A stretch of DNA of 64,000 nucleotides, from positions 23,621-87,620 of the forward strand of contig KB294417.1 of the NCBI GenBank assembly GCA_000328365.1, read 5' to 3'. Source of the stretch: Capitella teleta (Eukaryota; Annelida; Polychaeta; Capitellidae). This document shows positions 11,701 to 23,500 of this stretch, in pieces (position 1 is the stretch's first letter; every line of letters starts with the position of its first letter). The position numbers and the translations under genes were made by a program. Below the pieces are notes generated by a model, which did not search any database, was not told the DNA's origin, and saw only the letters and a program-made list of their open reading frames with translations.

Positions 11701-13974
11701 TCAATCAGTTGAATTGGCAACAGAGGCAGATGAAGCGTTATCATTCAATGAACCTTCATCTGCACTATAATGGCAAATAGAGTCTTGGCTATTCTCAGTA
11801 GGGCTCTCCTTGTCCACTTCACCACAGCCATTGCTTTCAGTTATATCAGCAGAATCTTGCTCTACGTACATTTCAATATTATGGTCAGTTATTCCATGCC
11901 TGGTCTTGAGATGGCCACGCAGGTATCGCGCTCGGCTGAACCGACCCCCACATACCTTGCACGTGCATTTGATGCCTGCGTGGGTGCGCATGTGGCTGCG
12001 ATAGCTGTAGACTTCTTTGAAGGACTTTGGACAGAGGTCACAGGAGTAAGGTCTGCTCTCAGCGTGGATAAGCATGTGCCGCTTTAGACGCTCACTCCAT
12101 GGAAAGCGTTTGAAGCAGATGGGACATTTGTGCTTGTATTGCGTCTTGTCACCATGGCCGTAATAGTGGATTTTCATCGAGTACTTTCGATTGAATACTT
12201 TTGGGCACAAAGGACACGGGAAGGCCGGCCCCTTGGCACCAATTTGGTGGCTGGCCTGGTGTGCCTTGAAGTTACGGAACAAGATGAACTCGCGCGAACA
12301 CTCATCGCATTTGAACTTGTTGGCTTTGTGAGTTCTCATGTGCATTCTGAACGCACGACGATTGGTGAACTTCATCTCACATACTTCACATACTGTGACT
12401 TTCAGTTCTGGTTTTGGCTTTTTCGTTTTGGTCTTCCTCAGCTTTGGTGACGGAGGACCTTCCTGACAATGTGTGCACATCTTGTTCTGCACTTCCTCCA
12501 CTGGTTTGTGAGTCTTACATACACGGCACCAGCCCAGTTTACCTTCGTGCACTTTGATGTGAAGTTCCAAGCGAGAGGGCAGAGCAAAGCGCTGGCCACA
12601 ACGTTGGCACTCGTGGGGCTTCTGCCCTGAATGAGAGTATAGGTGGTTGTCGTAGGTCTTCTTCAAGAAGAACTTCTCATCACAGATGTTGCAAGTGTAC
12701 ACTTTGCGATCCTCAGAGTGAGTTCGCATGTGTGTGTTAAGCCTTGAAGCAACTTTGAAAGCTTTGCTACAGAACTGACACTGAAAAGGTTTCACGTCAG
12801 TATGGCTCAGCATGTGAGCACGGAGGTGGGATCTGCGGTAGAATGCCTTTTCACATGTATCACAGCCAAACGGCTTTTCTCCAGTGTGCTGTCGCATGTG
12901 ATCCTTGCAATAGGAGCTGCAGCTGAAACGCTTGCCACACACATCACAAGAGAAAGGTTTCTCTCCGGAATGAGTCCTACGGTGCTCTCCTAAATGATAT
13001 TGCGTGGAGAACATCTTATGGCAGACCTCACACTCATGGCACTTTCCTTGGGTGTGCCTACGCACATGCCTCTGCATTGAGTTCTTATAACCAAACTTCA
13101 TACCGCAAACCTCACAAGTGAATTTCTTATCTCCATGAGTCCTTCTATGGATCTCCATGTTGCCTTTTTGAGCATACCGTTTATCACACAAGTCACATTT
13201 ATATGGCTTCTCTCCAGAGTGACTGCGTAAATGTTTGATGTATGCACTCTGCTTAGGCATGATCTTATTGCATATCACGCAGGGAAAGTTCTTCAAATTG
13301 GCATGGCTGGATTGGTGGGAGTTCCTGGCAATTTCATGAGAGAACTCTTTAGGACATAGAACACACTTGAACACCTTACGTCCTGTATCGTGCATCTCCA
13401 TGTGCTTCTTGAATGACGTCTCACTATTAAACACTTCGTCACACTCTTCACACTTCACAGACATGTTGGTCATGTGCTTGCTGGAGAAATGACGCTTGAC
13501 TCCACGCTTGGTTTCATACTGTTTATTACACACTTTACATACAAACTCCTTTTCTGTCACTTGGAAGAAGCAATCTCTGACCGTGAAGTCATGTGGCATA
13601 GGAATTCCCATGATATCCCAGTTGTATTCGTTGTTCTTGGGACTACTCAAATCCAGAGGCTGATTTTCATCTCCAGGGTCATCTGTTGCTTCTACTGCTC
13701 CCTCAAATTCTTCTGACTTCATTGGCGTGGTGTCCTCATCAGCCTGATTGTAATAATGCCGAATGAAATCATTAGTTGCAACTTCAATGTGTGAATTCCG
13801 GTGACCAGGCTCCAACTTGATGCGACAGGAAAGGCCATTGAGCAGTGTACTGCATGGAGCAGTCTCCGCAGATCTCAATTTAGTCTCCAGCTTAGCACAG
13901 ATTTCATCAATTTGTGACGCAGCTGACCTCGGAGGAATTTCCTCAGTTCTCTCAGTTTCATCACAACTGCTCAT
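11701..13974 (-). CDS. C2H2 zinc-finger protein with 18 fingers and PLDLS motif
   Basis: Probable DNA-binding transcriptional repressor. The 757-aa coding exon starts at MSSCDETE (13974). A TTTTCAG acceptor at 13983 just upstream implies a 5' UTR intron, so the open frame's first seven codons (MLFSGFI) are not used. Residues 1-140 are acidic and finger-free. They contain QPLDLSSP (PLDLS at 106-110), the known CtBP-docking motif, and IKLE at 52-55, a SUMO-type psi-K-x-E site. Eighteen C2H2 fingers span about 143-695. Twelve form one array with TGEKPF-type linkers; then a CRVC...CTHC zinc-ribbon-like spacer and a basic KKPKPE stretch; then six more fingers. The tail is rich in S, D and N. I cannot assign an orthologue: the finger sequences are of the common poly-ZF kind. 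Repressor function is inferred from the motif. Confidence 0.88.
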   Translation of the reverse strand: MSSCDETERTEEIPPRSAASQIDEICAKLETKLRSAETAPCSTLLNGLSCRIKLEPGHRNSHIEVATNDFIRHYYNQADEDTTPMKSEEFEGAVEATDDPGDENQPLDLSSPKNNEYNWDIMGIPMPHDFTVRDCFFQVTEKEFVCKVCNKQYETKRGVKRHFSSKHMTNMSVKCEECDEVFNSETSFKKHMEMHDTGRKVFKCVLCPKEFSHEIARNSHQSSHANLKNFPCVICNKIMPKQSAYIKHLRSHSGEKPYKCDLCDKRYAQKGNMEIHRRTHGDKKFTCEVCGMKFGYKNSMQRHVRRHTQGKCHECEVCHKMFSTQYHLGEHRRTHSGEKPFSCDVCGKRFSCSSYCKDHMRQHTGEKPFGCDTCEKAFYRRSHLRAHMLSHTDVKPFQCQFCSKAFKVASRLNTHMRTHSEDRKVYTCNICDEKFFLKKTYDNHLYSHSGQKPHECQRCGQRFALPSRLELHIKVHEGKLGWCRVCKTHKPVEEVQNKMCTHCQEGPPSPKLRKTKTKKPKPELKVTVCEVCEMKFTNRRAFRMHMRTHKANKFKCDECSREFILFRNFKAHQASHQIGAKGPAFPCPLCPKVFNRKYSMKIHYYGHGDKTQYKHKCPICFKRFPWSERLKRHMLIHAESRPYSCDLCPKSFKEVYSYRSHMRTHAGIKCTCKVCGGRFSRARYLRGHLKTRHGITDHNIEMYVEQDSADITESNGCGEVDKESPTENSQDSICHYSADEGSLNDNASSASVANSTD

Positions 13975-14703
13975 GATAAATCCTGAAAACAACAATTGTT
14001 TCCATGTTATTAGTATTCCAACATCTTACATGATCATTAAAAATGATCCAAAATCAGTTTAAAGACACAATTAGGCTTGCAAAATGAAGGCACCTGGTTA
14101 CACAAACAACTTAAATTAACAAGTCTCACAGGTAGCAATTTATTGGCCAACATTGGCAACTTGCACTCATCCTCCTGTCACTGAGTGATGCTTGAGTGCA
14201 AGGCCAATTTGGGGACTGGTAAGCATACTGATACTCAGAAACGGGACTGGAAAGCAAGGCTGATCAGTATGATAGTATCAAGTACATGAGTCTGAGCACA
14301 TTCAACATAAAGTTAAGTATGTTATACTTAGCTCTTATTAGTATAACTGACTCGACTAAAATAGAGTATGTGAAATGGATTCATAGACTCACAGGCACAG
14401 GTGACTGTCTGAGTTTAACTCGATCGGCCTTTTAACTGAGTTAAATTTAAAGTGACACTGTCGCTGTGACAGTAAGTCACTAAGTGTGAGTGTGACACTG
14501 TCAGTCTGTGACTGTCACTGTAGACAAGTCAGAATTAGTATTGACCGTACACGGCATATGCTTGAATTGAGGAATTCATTACTCACATAAATCTCATACA
14601 GAAGCGAGATCAATTATCGCTTACAATTCAATACCAGAGCTGAATTGAGGTGAAATAGCAACAAGGAAAATGCTGAAGCCGATTATGCTAAGAGGCCACA
14701 ACT

Positions 14704-14711
14704 ACTTCCGG
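14704..14711 (-). promoter_or_regulatory. ETS-type site, likely promoter of the zinc-finger gene
   Basis: CCGGAAGT on the minus strand, a classic ETS/GABPA core, lies 730 nt upstream of the zinc-finger start codon in a locally GC-richer patch. A candidate donor (GTGAGTAATG on the minus strand, near 14575) lies downstream of it, consistent with the inferred 5' UTR intron. Motif evidence only. Confidence 0.35.
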
Positions 14712-15432
14712 CTGCAAAATCGTCCCCGAACAAAAACCTCCTTAAGTTATTAACAAACTTGCTGTCACGTCGTTCTGCATGCTTACATATCGCTGGCTTG
14801 ATTTCTATTGAAATTTCCTCTTTTCCATTTCTCTTGAGTCTTTAGATGATGATGATAATAACAATAACATTTTATTCACGCCATAAAATGACATATTTTG
14901 CAAATGAAAATGCATTAATACATGTAAATACTGCATGATTTCATGTGTCCATAAAAATATAGTAAAACAAATTTTATTTGTGCCAACAAATGCATATAGA
15001 TAATATATTTTGGGGGATGTTCTTTTTTTTTCTCTTCAAAAAGTGGTTATTGGTAGAGCGGCTCTGTACTTAGCAAAAGCTCTGGAAGTCTATATGCACC
15101 TTAGCAGCCTCATTGTTGCGAGAACGTGACTAAATAGTTTGAGCAAATGAGTATTCCGATGAACTGTCTATAAGATATCAAAGTCAGAGACCAGACTAAA
15201 ATTTCACAAAAAGTACTTGTGTATTTGTTAAAAGATAATAAAATATAACTTTTGTCACTTGAAAAAAAAAAATAATAATGCACACGAAAACATACAAGAA
15301 CAATTTTAAGGGTCAAATTCGTGCTTGCATTCCGCACAAAACCATATGCTTGCTTGCTGTTTGTTGATCTGCAATCATCTCTACTTTGCACGATCCACAG
15401 AAGTTTGCAAATTCTGTTATATAAATTATGAA

Positions 15433-15824
15433 ATGTTTTGATTTTAGGAGACAGTGATACATTAGTGATACTAGCTGTAACAACAATAACACTCTCAAAC
15501 ACAACAATAGTACGAGAGCGTTAATTGTTTTATTTATGCGTTCAATGAAGCTTATCCATGGTCCGGGGCCCTGTTTGCCGCCAAATTGGAAATATTATAG
15601 CGGAATGTTGAGTGCAATCTATAAATTTGAAATAAATCGGCCTAAATGTTGATGAAATTGGAATCAAAATTATAGGAATAGCAGCATAAACAAATCATAC
15701 AAAGTATTTATTTTTCTTATCTTAGTGTGGTTTTCACACTGCGATCTGTTTTGAAACACTTTCTCAGAAATGCGTAGTGCCATTGAAAAGCATTGAGATC
15801 TTCAACATGCAGTAGAATCAGTAG
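15433..15824 (+). repeat. Unclassified dispersed repeat, copy 1
   Basis: About 390 bp that recurs in the same orientation at 52012-52364. Shared blocks include TAGTACGAGAGCGTT, GGGGCCCTGTTTGCCGCC, ATGTTGATGAAATTGGAAT, CACTGCGATCTGTTTTG and CATTGAAAAGCATTGAGAT. Identity is roughly 80% by eye, with small indels. No terminal repeats or coding potential were evident. Confidence 0.75.
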
Positions 15825-16143
15825 ATAAGATAGACTAATTATGACCCATGCACTCAGTATACATGTATAGTAATCAAGGTACCAGTGTGAAATTCATCCA
15901 AACAATTTAAAGTACTTGAACAATTGGACTTGGAGACAGGGTGATACGGGTACATAATTGGGACTTATTGATATGTGGTTTCAGAGAAAAGGCCTAATTT
16001 TTTGGAATCCATTTTCACATCTATCACTATTTAAATAAGTTTGTGTACATGCACATATACCGGTAATTTACTTGATAAAAAAAAAATAATAATAATCAAG
16101 AATTCATTATAATCAAACCATCCCACGTCTCCCTATAAAAGTA

Positions 16144-16149
16144 TTTATT
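16144..16149 (-). terminator. Poly(A) signal of AAR2
   Basis: AATAAA on the minus strand, 30 nt past the AAR2 stop codon. Confidence 0.6.
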
Positions 16150-16178
16150 GAAGACAATTTTGCAATATCAAATTCTCG

Positions 16179-19100
16179 TCATTGCACAATAACTGGAGCG
16201 TCCTCATCTGTATCAGCATTCAGATCCCATTTGTACTTTTTCTCCAAATGTTCTTTGAATTTCAACCCTCGGCCTTTGAGGTTCCCATCAGCTTGGCTGT
16301 CAAACATGTTTGCAAACAGAGATCGAAGAACAGCAACAACAAAATTATCGCTGGTCACAATGTCCACAAAGAAATCTTCAGGAATTTCTCGAATGTGATA
16401 ATGGAGAAGGGTGATGAACTGCAGATACAGATCTGGATATTGGCTGATGGCTGATTCACAGGAACACATCAGCTTCGTAAGTTTCTTCCACTGGTCAAAA
16501 GCGTCGTAAACTTGGCCAACAAGGAAGCACACAAATGCAAACTGAATTTCACCAAGAACCAAGGAGGCATCACTTGGATAATTAGCGTCCAACAGAGATC
16601 GTAGAGAGTAGGAGCAATCCAACAAATGCCGAGTTATCTCGCCAGGAGTTGACCCCACAGGGAACTTGTGACTTGTGATTTCTGAGAAGCGAATCTCAGA
16701 TCCAGGAATGCTCTTCATGTCCATCAGATCTCGCTCTGTTGGCCTGGTTTTTGACACGGGGGGAGGAGGAGATTTCATGCGTGACGCTGTGTCACTGGGG
16801 TTCGACTCAAGGGGAGGGGCCGAGCATATTCTTCCACTGACAGGGGACAGCTTATGAATAAGATCGGAGGACATGTGGTTGGTGAGTGACACCCATTTCT
16901 TGTAGCTGAAATGACAAGGTGAAAAAATTAATACTGTATTGTCTTGGTTATAAGTACCCTCCTAATTAAGCGCACATCCGACCTTTCTCAAACCAGAAAT
17001 TGATTAATTTATGTACAAGCCCACTACCGCCAAGGTATTTACAGCAGCAAGCTCTGTGCTGACATCTCACTTCAGTAATGTGTCAGTAATCTCAGTTTTG
17101 AACAAGTTGTTTTGACTGGATTCAGGAAAAATTATAAAAGGCATGTTATATACAGACAGCTCGCTGCTTGTCGATTTCACGAGTCAAACTCCTTATCAGC
17201 GCAAGAATTTTTTTCCCCAACTGCATGAGTGAAGATTATGAGCCCATAAAACGCAATGCACTACATTGTATACTACCAGCAACAATGCTTTGGAAATGTA
17301 CAAACTAAGACTTAGACTTTATGAGGCTGCTTCAAACAATCTCTATAGATGAACATTAAATCAATTAGCAGCAGTGTAAGAGAATGTAATCCATGCGCAG
17401 CCTTAAATCAGAGCATGCACAGGCATGCACAGCGGTGCGCCTCGCACAGCCACAGCCATGCAAACCATATTAAAGGGATGGGGAACTGAATTTTAAGTGA
17501 TGTTCTATTGACTCATAGCACCAATTGATAGCATTCCGTGCCAAAAAACACCATGCCTGGATGCAAGCGTAAGGAAATAATGCATTCCGAATATCGGGGT
17601 TAGCATTGGGCCTATGGAAAAATGGCTTCCATTACGAAGTATAGGAGGCAAACGTCAGCTGAAGGCTTGCCGTGATTGGTCCCGTTCCCCTCGTGAAGCT
17701 ATCGATTTCTGCCAATCAGAGCAGAGCATCTTCGCCATAAAATGATTATTCTATCTATTTCCGAAAAGAAAATAAAAAAATATCCAGGGGTTTAGTCGCA
17801 GGACACGCTGATATGACGAGGCCCATTGTAAAAGATGGGGAACTCGGTGTTTCATCACAGCTCCTGACGTCACACCTAATTAGCAATATATCTCCCGCGA
17901 AATCGTTAGGGATGATATTCTTTGTGTGGGCCAGGCATAGGAATCATTTTTGGTGCATCAAATAACGACTCAAAATCCATTTATAACCAGTTCTCCCTCC
18001 CTTTAATATGTAGGTCGCTTCTTATGAGCTATGGTATTAATGGCTGGTGTCACTCAATCTCAAATGTTGTAAACAGAATGAATGTACCAAGCATCCAGTA
18101 GATTTTCTTAGGGCTAGGCGTGTGATCAGTCGCTTGCCTGTTTGCAATTTTGTGCGAGCGATGGCGTGCACGAGCGATCGCTTGCCTCTCGTTTCGAGGT
18201 ATGCCTCTCTTTAATTGAAGTGACGCCATGCAAGTTCTTCTGGCTATGCAGCCTGTAGTTTTAGAGGGAGGGAGAACTGGTTAAAAATGGACTTTGAGTC
18301 GTTATTTGATGCACCAAAAATGAGTAGAATAATCATTTTGCCACCAGTCAGGCGCGAAAAAAAAATATTTTGTGCTATTTTTCTCATTTTAACAAGCGAT
18401 TTTCTAGGACACATGGTTTCTCATCCTGAAACGACAAAAAGGTCAGCCAGCGTGCACCACGCATGCGCAATACTGACGCTTTCGTTTCATAAACAACAAA
18501 GATGTCCTTTTATGGCGAAGATAGTCTGCTCTGATTGGCTGAAATCGATAGCTTCACTAGGGGAACAGGACCAATCATGGCAAGCCCTCAGCTGACGTTT
18601 GCCTCCTATACTTCGTAATGGAAGCCATTCTCCCATAGGCGCAATGCTAACCCCAAAATTCGGAATGCATTATTTCCTTTCGCTTGCATCCAGGCATGGT
18701 GTTCTTGGCACAGAATGCTATCAATTGGTGCTATGAGTCAATAGAACATCACTTCAGTTCCCCATCCCTTTAAGCATTACTTAAATATGGGTAATGCGCC
18801 GACACGCTTCCCCGGGTTTACAAGGAATTTTTGTGGAATACGCGTCAAGGTACAGTGAAACTGACATGCTCTCAGCCTCTGCCTTAGCGCACTGCGCATA
18901 TAACCAAGAAAATACACTAAGTGAGGTTCTATAAATTCACCTTTCATATGGATATGCTCCCATGAAACGATCCAACTCCTTGCGATTGGACTCAATCCTT
19001 TCCTGCTCATCAGAACTCACTGGGCTTGAATTGATATCTGAGCCAATACACATGATAATAACAGACAGTATTCACAAATACACCTCCATACCTTCAGCTG

Positions 19101-19429
19101 CTTCGTCCCATCGCTTGACCAGAACTTCTTTTCTGGAGAACGTGTGGAAGAATCCTGTGCGGGGAGCCAGTTGGGTGCTTCTCTTATCTCGTGCACTGTA
19201 AACATTCATTACAGTCATAAGTGAAAAAATGTGCACACACAACTCACCTGTAGTAGATGAAGTGGACACCAGGAGGGATCATTTTAACCCCTTTGAACTT
19301 TGGACCAACTTCCCATGAATTGCAATCCATTCCAAATTCTGTTCCTTCTGGAACATCCAGGAAAACTAGCATGGCCCCTTCCTCAAACAGCCACTGAGCC
19401 GTCTCTTGTGACATGCACTCTTGCTCCAT
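16179..19429 (-). CDS. AAR2: AAR2 splicing factor, U5 snRNP assembly, 4 coding exons
   Basis: AAR2 binds PRPF8 in the cytoplasm and chaperones U5 snRNP assembly until BRR2 replaces it in the nucleus. Exons: 19429-19248, 19195-19092, 19037-18941, 16905-16179; 1110 nt, 369 aa. Family blocks are clear: [20 protein letters not shown] and KMIPPGVHF in exon 1, [17 protein letters not shown] in exon 2, [12 protein letters not shown] in exon 3, then [50 protein letters not shown] and a short tail ending APVIVQ. The tail is shorter than in human AAR2. A TTTCAG acceptor at about 19437 just upstream of the start codon implies a 5' UTR intron. A possible donor is at 20536, which would place the untranslated exon next to the HLCS start. 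Intron 3 (2 kb) carries three nested transposable elements; introns 1 and 2 are 52 and 54 nt. Confidence 0.96.
17474..18002 (+). mobile_element. TTAA-flanked MITE (piggyBac-like), copy 1
   Basis: 529 bp, flanked by TTAA at 17470-17473 and 18003-18006. Terminal inverted repeats are AGGGATGGGGAACT and the reverse complement of AGGGAGGGAGAACT. The TTAA target is a known mark of the piggyBac superfamily. No transposase is encoded, so it is non-autonomous. The uninterrupted TA-MITE at 226-1038 shows the corresponding empty site. Confidence 0.85.
18265..18769 (-). mobile_element. TTAA-flanked MITE (piggyBac-like), copy 2, inverted
   Basis: 505 bp of the same family as copy 1, in the opposite orientation, with only 262 bp between the two. 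The right flank is TTAA (18770-18773); the left flank is TTAG (18261-18264), one mutation off. About 300 bp next to the GGGATGGGGAACT end matches copy 1 at over 90% by eye; the middle has diverged or been replaced. Confidence 0.85.
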
Positions 19430-19444
19430 GCTTTTACTGAAATT

Positions 19445-19912
19445 ATAAACATGTAGATGAACAAAAATGTACCTCTATTATTACGTGGTAAACTGTTTAA
19501 TATCCTGCACATTATGTATAAAACCCCCCTAATATCCACTTTTGGCTCGATCAAAACTCCCAATTATGAGGTCATTCCTAGAAACTTCCCAAGCTACAAG
19601 GCTATCATAAGCACTATATCATATCGACATATGGGCCATATGTCGATATGATAGTGCTTTAGCTCCCTAAGGGTAGCGGAGCAGTGTATACGCTACGCTA
19701 CAGCTCGGAGAGCTAATAGTGCTTATGATAGCCTTGTAGAACCATATATTAGACTCCAACTTCCAAGTTCAATTCAAGCACAGGAATTCAATTTCAAGAT
19801 ATGAGTTAGGATCAACTCAAGTCTAAAAGACTGCTAAGTAGCCATTACACGCTCGCTACACTTAGAAACAACTAAGGGACATATAATACATATATATAAT
19901 GTGTATATGTTC

Positions 19913-19943
<31 letters not shown>

Positions 19944-20592
19944 TCAAAGGTAAAGCGATGGCCCGTGGGACGGGAGGGTAGAGAAACTTAGCAAGTGATT
20001 CGAATTGCAGTGATCACCTGTTGGCTGCAATGAGTAGTTGGTAAAGAATAAATAGAAAAGTTCAATCTTGAGGTTAATTGTCTCTCCGCAAACAAGAAAT
20101 CGCGTATTAAGCAGCGGCTTGAGAAAAACGATTGTTGAACGATGAGCGATAAATGGGTAAAAATGACCCAATTTTAGCGATAAGAAGACTTTTGTAAACT
20201 GTTTCCAAGCGCATGGGTTTGCGTTATGATTGGACCAAACGCGTTATGATAAAGCACTCGATCGGTTGTCATTGGAGATTGTGTCGTCCTTCGCCAACTG
20301 CATCATCTATAAGTGTTTTCTTTCGTTATACATACTCAAGGAAGTGTCCCAAATCTGCTTTCTCCGATAAAAAGAACCATTTGAATATCTTTGACTGCGA
20401 CTTTTGGGCCTAGTCGTGAAGTGAGCGATAATAGAGGTTCAATGTATTTAAATTAACTATTCACTCCGACTGAGAGGAACTTAGGGACCTACTTTGGAAG
20501 AGATAATAATAAACAGAAATAATAATAAACATTACCTGAGTGCAGCCCTTGCATTCCCTTGCACTACCCACCAGTGTGAATCCTAGTTAGCC
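19445..20592. other. Head-to-head spacer of AAR2 and HLCS
   Basis: Probably contains the bidirectional promoter and AAR2's 5' UTR exon. It also holds a strong foldback (19594-19739), a T-rich tract (about 19913-19943) and two copies of GCGTTATGAT 20 bp apart (20221 and 20241). Confidence 0.5.
19594..19739. repeat. 146-bp foldback with two nested inverted repeats
   Basis: Outer arms of 24 bp are perfectly complementary (19594-19617 with 19716-19739). Inside lies a second perfect inverted repeat of 18 bp per arm with a 1-nt centre (19617-19634 with 19636-19653). GCACTAT recurs at the junctions. A smaller GTAGCG/CGCTAC pair lies in the remaining loop. It resembles a foldback-type MITE; no target duplication was identified. 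Confidence 0.8.
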
Positions 20593-23500
20593 ATGTGGAT
20601 GAGCATCACATGTTGGATGGTCTACTTCTACCAGTGCATGCGACTTAAAATGTCGGTTGCTCGCTATCTGAGATCACTGAAAAATTCTGCGAAGCTTTCG
20701 TCTGTCATCATTCACCCAAGTAGCACTACGAGTCAACTCCTTCACTTCGATGTCAACCATTCGCATGAACTATGCTCCATGCTAGAAAAAAGTGTGACAG
20801 GGGTCCGTCCTATGGTAAAAATTCCTCTTATTATGTGCAACATAATTATGTAGTATTTGCAGCTCAAAGTTGACCTGAAAGACTGGACGTCATACATTGC
20901 AAAACAAGGCTATAAGCCTGTCATTCCTGGCAATAGTGAGAAATGCTATGTTGTGCTGGAAGCTGAGCCACTCAGTGATTCATCACCAATTGACTCTGAA
21001 TTTGTGCAGGTTTGTTGATAAATTGCTTCATTTGATTTGCTTTATGAATTTATTCCAATAACAGTTATCTCAGTACATCACTCCTATTGCATGGAAAGCG
21101 GGAATCCCCTTTGGCATCATTGCAGAGTGTTCTTTTGTCCACCTGAAACAGCTAATATCAAAATTCTTTGATGAAACCCTCATTCTCGAGGATGACCTCC
21201 GAGTGAACTGTTTTAGCAGTGAGAGAATCTCCGTACCATGTAGTTGAATATTTGTATTATTTTGTCACAGCCGTGGATGTTGAAGGCCACGCCATCAACC
21301 TTCTTCGATTAAATAGCGCGCAGGGTTCTCTTCGCTTTGAGGATAAGTCGTTGAAGGAGCCGTGGCCCCCTATGAGCACAGAGCCATCGCCCACTGAGTC
21401 TCTCTTCAAGGGATCCAACGAATCCCTCGCCTACCCGTCCAGTGGCGACATCCTGGACGACGATAGCCCAGAGCGTGACAACATGCAGGCGTTCGAAGAT
21501 GAATTTGCTGATTTCAATCAGTTTGATTCTGATGCAGGAGAAGCGTTATCGCTCTCCATTGAAGAAATTGCTCCTGAGGTACTGACTCCTGTGAAGGGTG
21601 ACAGACGAGGAAGGCAAGGGAAGCCACCCAACGTACTCATTTACTGTGGAAAGAGAGACTCAGCACGAAACTTCAATGCCATCAGCTCTGTGGTGAAACA
21701 CTGTCTGAATGTGGATAAGTATGTCGTTTATCATCTGAAACATGAGGAGGTTTCTTCAGCACCCTGGCAGGAGAACACACTGCTTCTCCTCATTGCAAGT
21801 GATAAAGTCTACGATGGGGTCGATGAGTGCTTCTTACGATTCTTTGAAAACGGCGGCTCTGTAATCAGCTTTGGCAGCTACTTTGACAAATTCTTTGTGA
21901 ATCGTTCTCAAATCAGCAACAATTTAGGAATCTTGACTTTTTCATACTCGGCCTGGTCGAACGTACATGCCATCAGCGGACGGCACGTGTATGACGGCAC
22001 TTCTTCCCTGCTTCCTGGTGTTGAACTGCATGCTTTGGCTGTTGACCGACTTTCCAAGAAGCCAGTTCTGTTGCAAGCCTCGCATGAGGGAAGTCAAGGA
22101 ATAGCTCTTCTATCACAAGTATGCCTCATAATTCATACCCTGATTGGTTTCCAGCTTTGTGCACTTACAGATTCACTTAGATAAGGACCCATCCGAAATG
22201 GCCGTCAATCCTGATATGTTTTCTACTCTGAAGCAAGCCAACCCTGTTCGCTTTTCCGTTCTCAAGGACTGGTTCAAACGCTTTGGCATCGACTGTTCTG
22301 ATGGTAGAAATCTTCCTCTGAGTCCTGTCTTTATTCACTCTCTGAACCAGGTCTGTACATTTTATAGGGGAAAAAAATGAAAACAATTGTCACTTACAAT
22401 GTTTGGTTATTTTTCAGAGTAAAATCATGCATTTGCTGCAGAGTGTTCAGCAGAGATTGGACAAAGACCAATTGCTTAGATCAGGGGATGTGTCTTTGAA
22501 ATTCATGAATGCTGCTGGGTTTGCCTTATTAAACAACAAAGAATTTAAGAGCGAGAGTCTTCCTGCAGTCACCAACCCCTCAGAACCAGTCACAGGGTTC
22601 AACTTTGCAGAATACTCAAAGTATCTTCAAACTGAAGTCTTAGGTCAAGTTGTGCTTTATTCTGATGTGGTCACTAGTACTATGTCCTTATTTGACAGGT
22701 AAGCCATATCTGAATGAATTTAAAATATTTATTATTTGTTTTGCTCTTTTAGCTGGATGTTTTGTTTGCCATCTAACATTGGTGTTGCTGCGGTTGCTAA
22801 GCATCAACTTAAAGGTGTTGGTGAGTTGTTTTCTTGCGTAAACCTGCTATTTATTAAATATTTTTTTATTAGGTCGTGGTGGAAATGCGTGGTTGAGTCC
22901 CGCTGGATGTGCTATGTTTTCCGTGCATGTTTCAATCCCTTTGATGTCGATGCTTGGTCAGCGTGTTGCTTATGTGCAGCACATCAGTTCGTTAGCCGTT
23001 GTGCTGGCCGTGAGGAGCATCTCAGGATATGAGGTATGAAGAAGTTAAAAACTTATTCCTTACACTTGTTTTACGTTCGTTCTTCAGAATATTGATGTAA
23101 GAATAAAATGGCCAAATGACATTTACTTTGGATCCAGCATGAAACTTGGAGGTGTGCTAGTGAAATCTTCTCTTATGCTAAAGGATTTTCATTGTAACAT
23201 AGGTATGTAAGGCTTTAAAGCACAATTAAAAATTGGAGAGCATATTGTGGTTATTTCAGGGTGTGGAGTCAACGTCCGCAACAAGGACCCCACGATTTGC
23301 ATCAACGATTTGGTCGAACAGCACAACATCCAGAATAAAACCTCTCTTTCTGCTTTCACAACTGAGCAAATCGTCGCATCTGCCATTTCGCAAATTGAGA
23401 TGCTGGTGGATCTATTTCAATCACAAGGAAAAGATGCATTCTTGGAGCTGTATTACGACAAATGGTTGCATAAGTGAGTTACGCTATATATCATTAATGG

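Larger units (their letters stand above)
13975..16143. other. Spacer between the zinc-finger gene and AAR2
   Basis: Probably holds the non-coding first exon and promoter of the zinc-finger gene. A low-complexity GTGACACTGTC-like stretch lies at about 14445-14525. An unclassified dispersed repeat occupies about 15433-15824. No other gene is visible. Confidence 0.5.
16934..18917 (+). mobile_element. TA-flanked MITE, copy B, interrupted by two TTAA elements
   Basis: Outer element in AAR2 intron 3, ending 23 bp from the splice donor of exon 3. Ends: CTGTATTGTCTTGGTTATA at the left, and the reverse complement of GTGTATTTTCTTGGTTATA at the right. TA flanks both sides (16932-16933, 18918-18919), as expected for Tc1/mariner-type MITEs. 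Its own sequence matches copy A (226-1038, reversed) at about 95% by eye. Two inserts split it, at 17474-18002 and 18265-18769. Confidence 0.85.
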
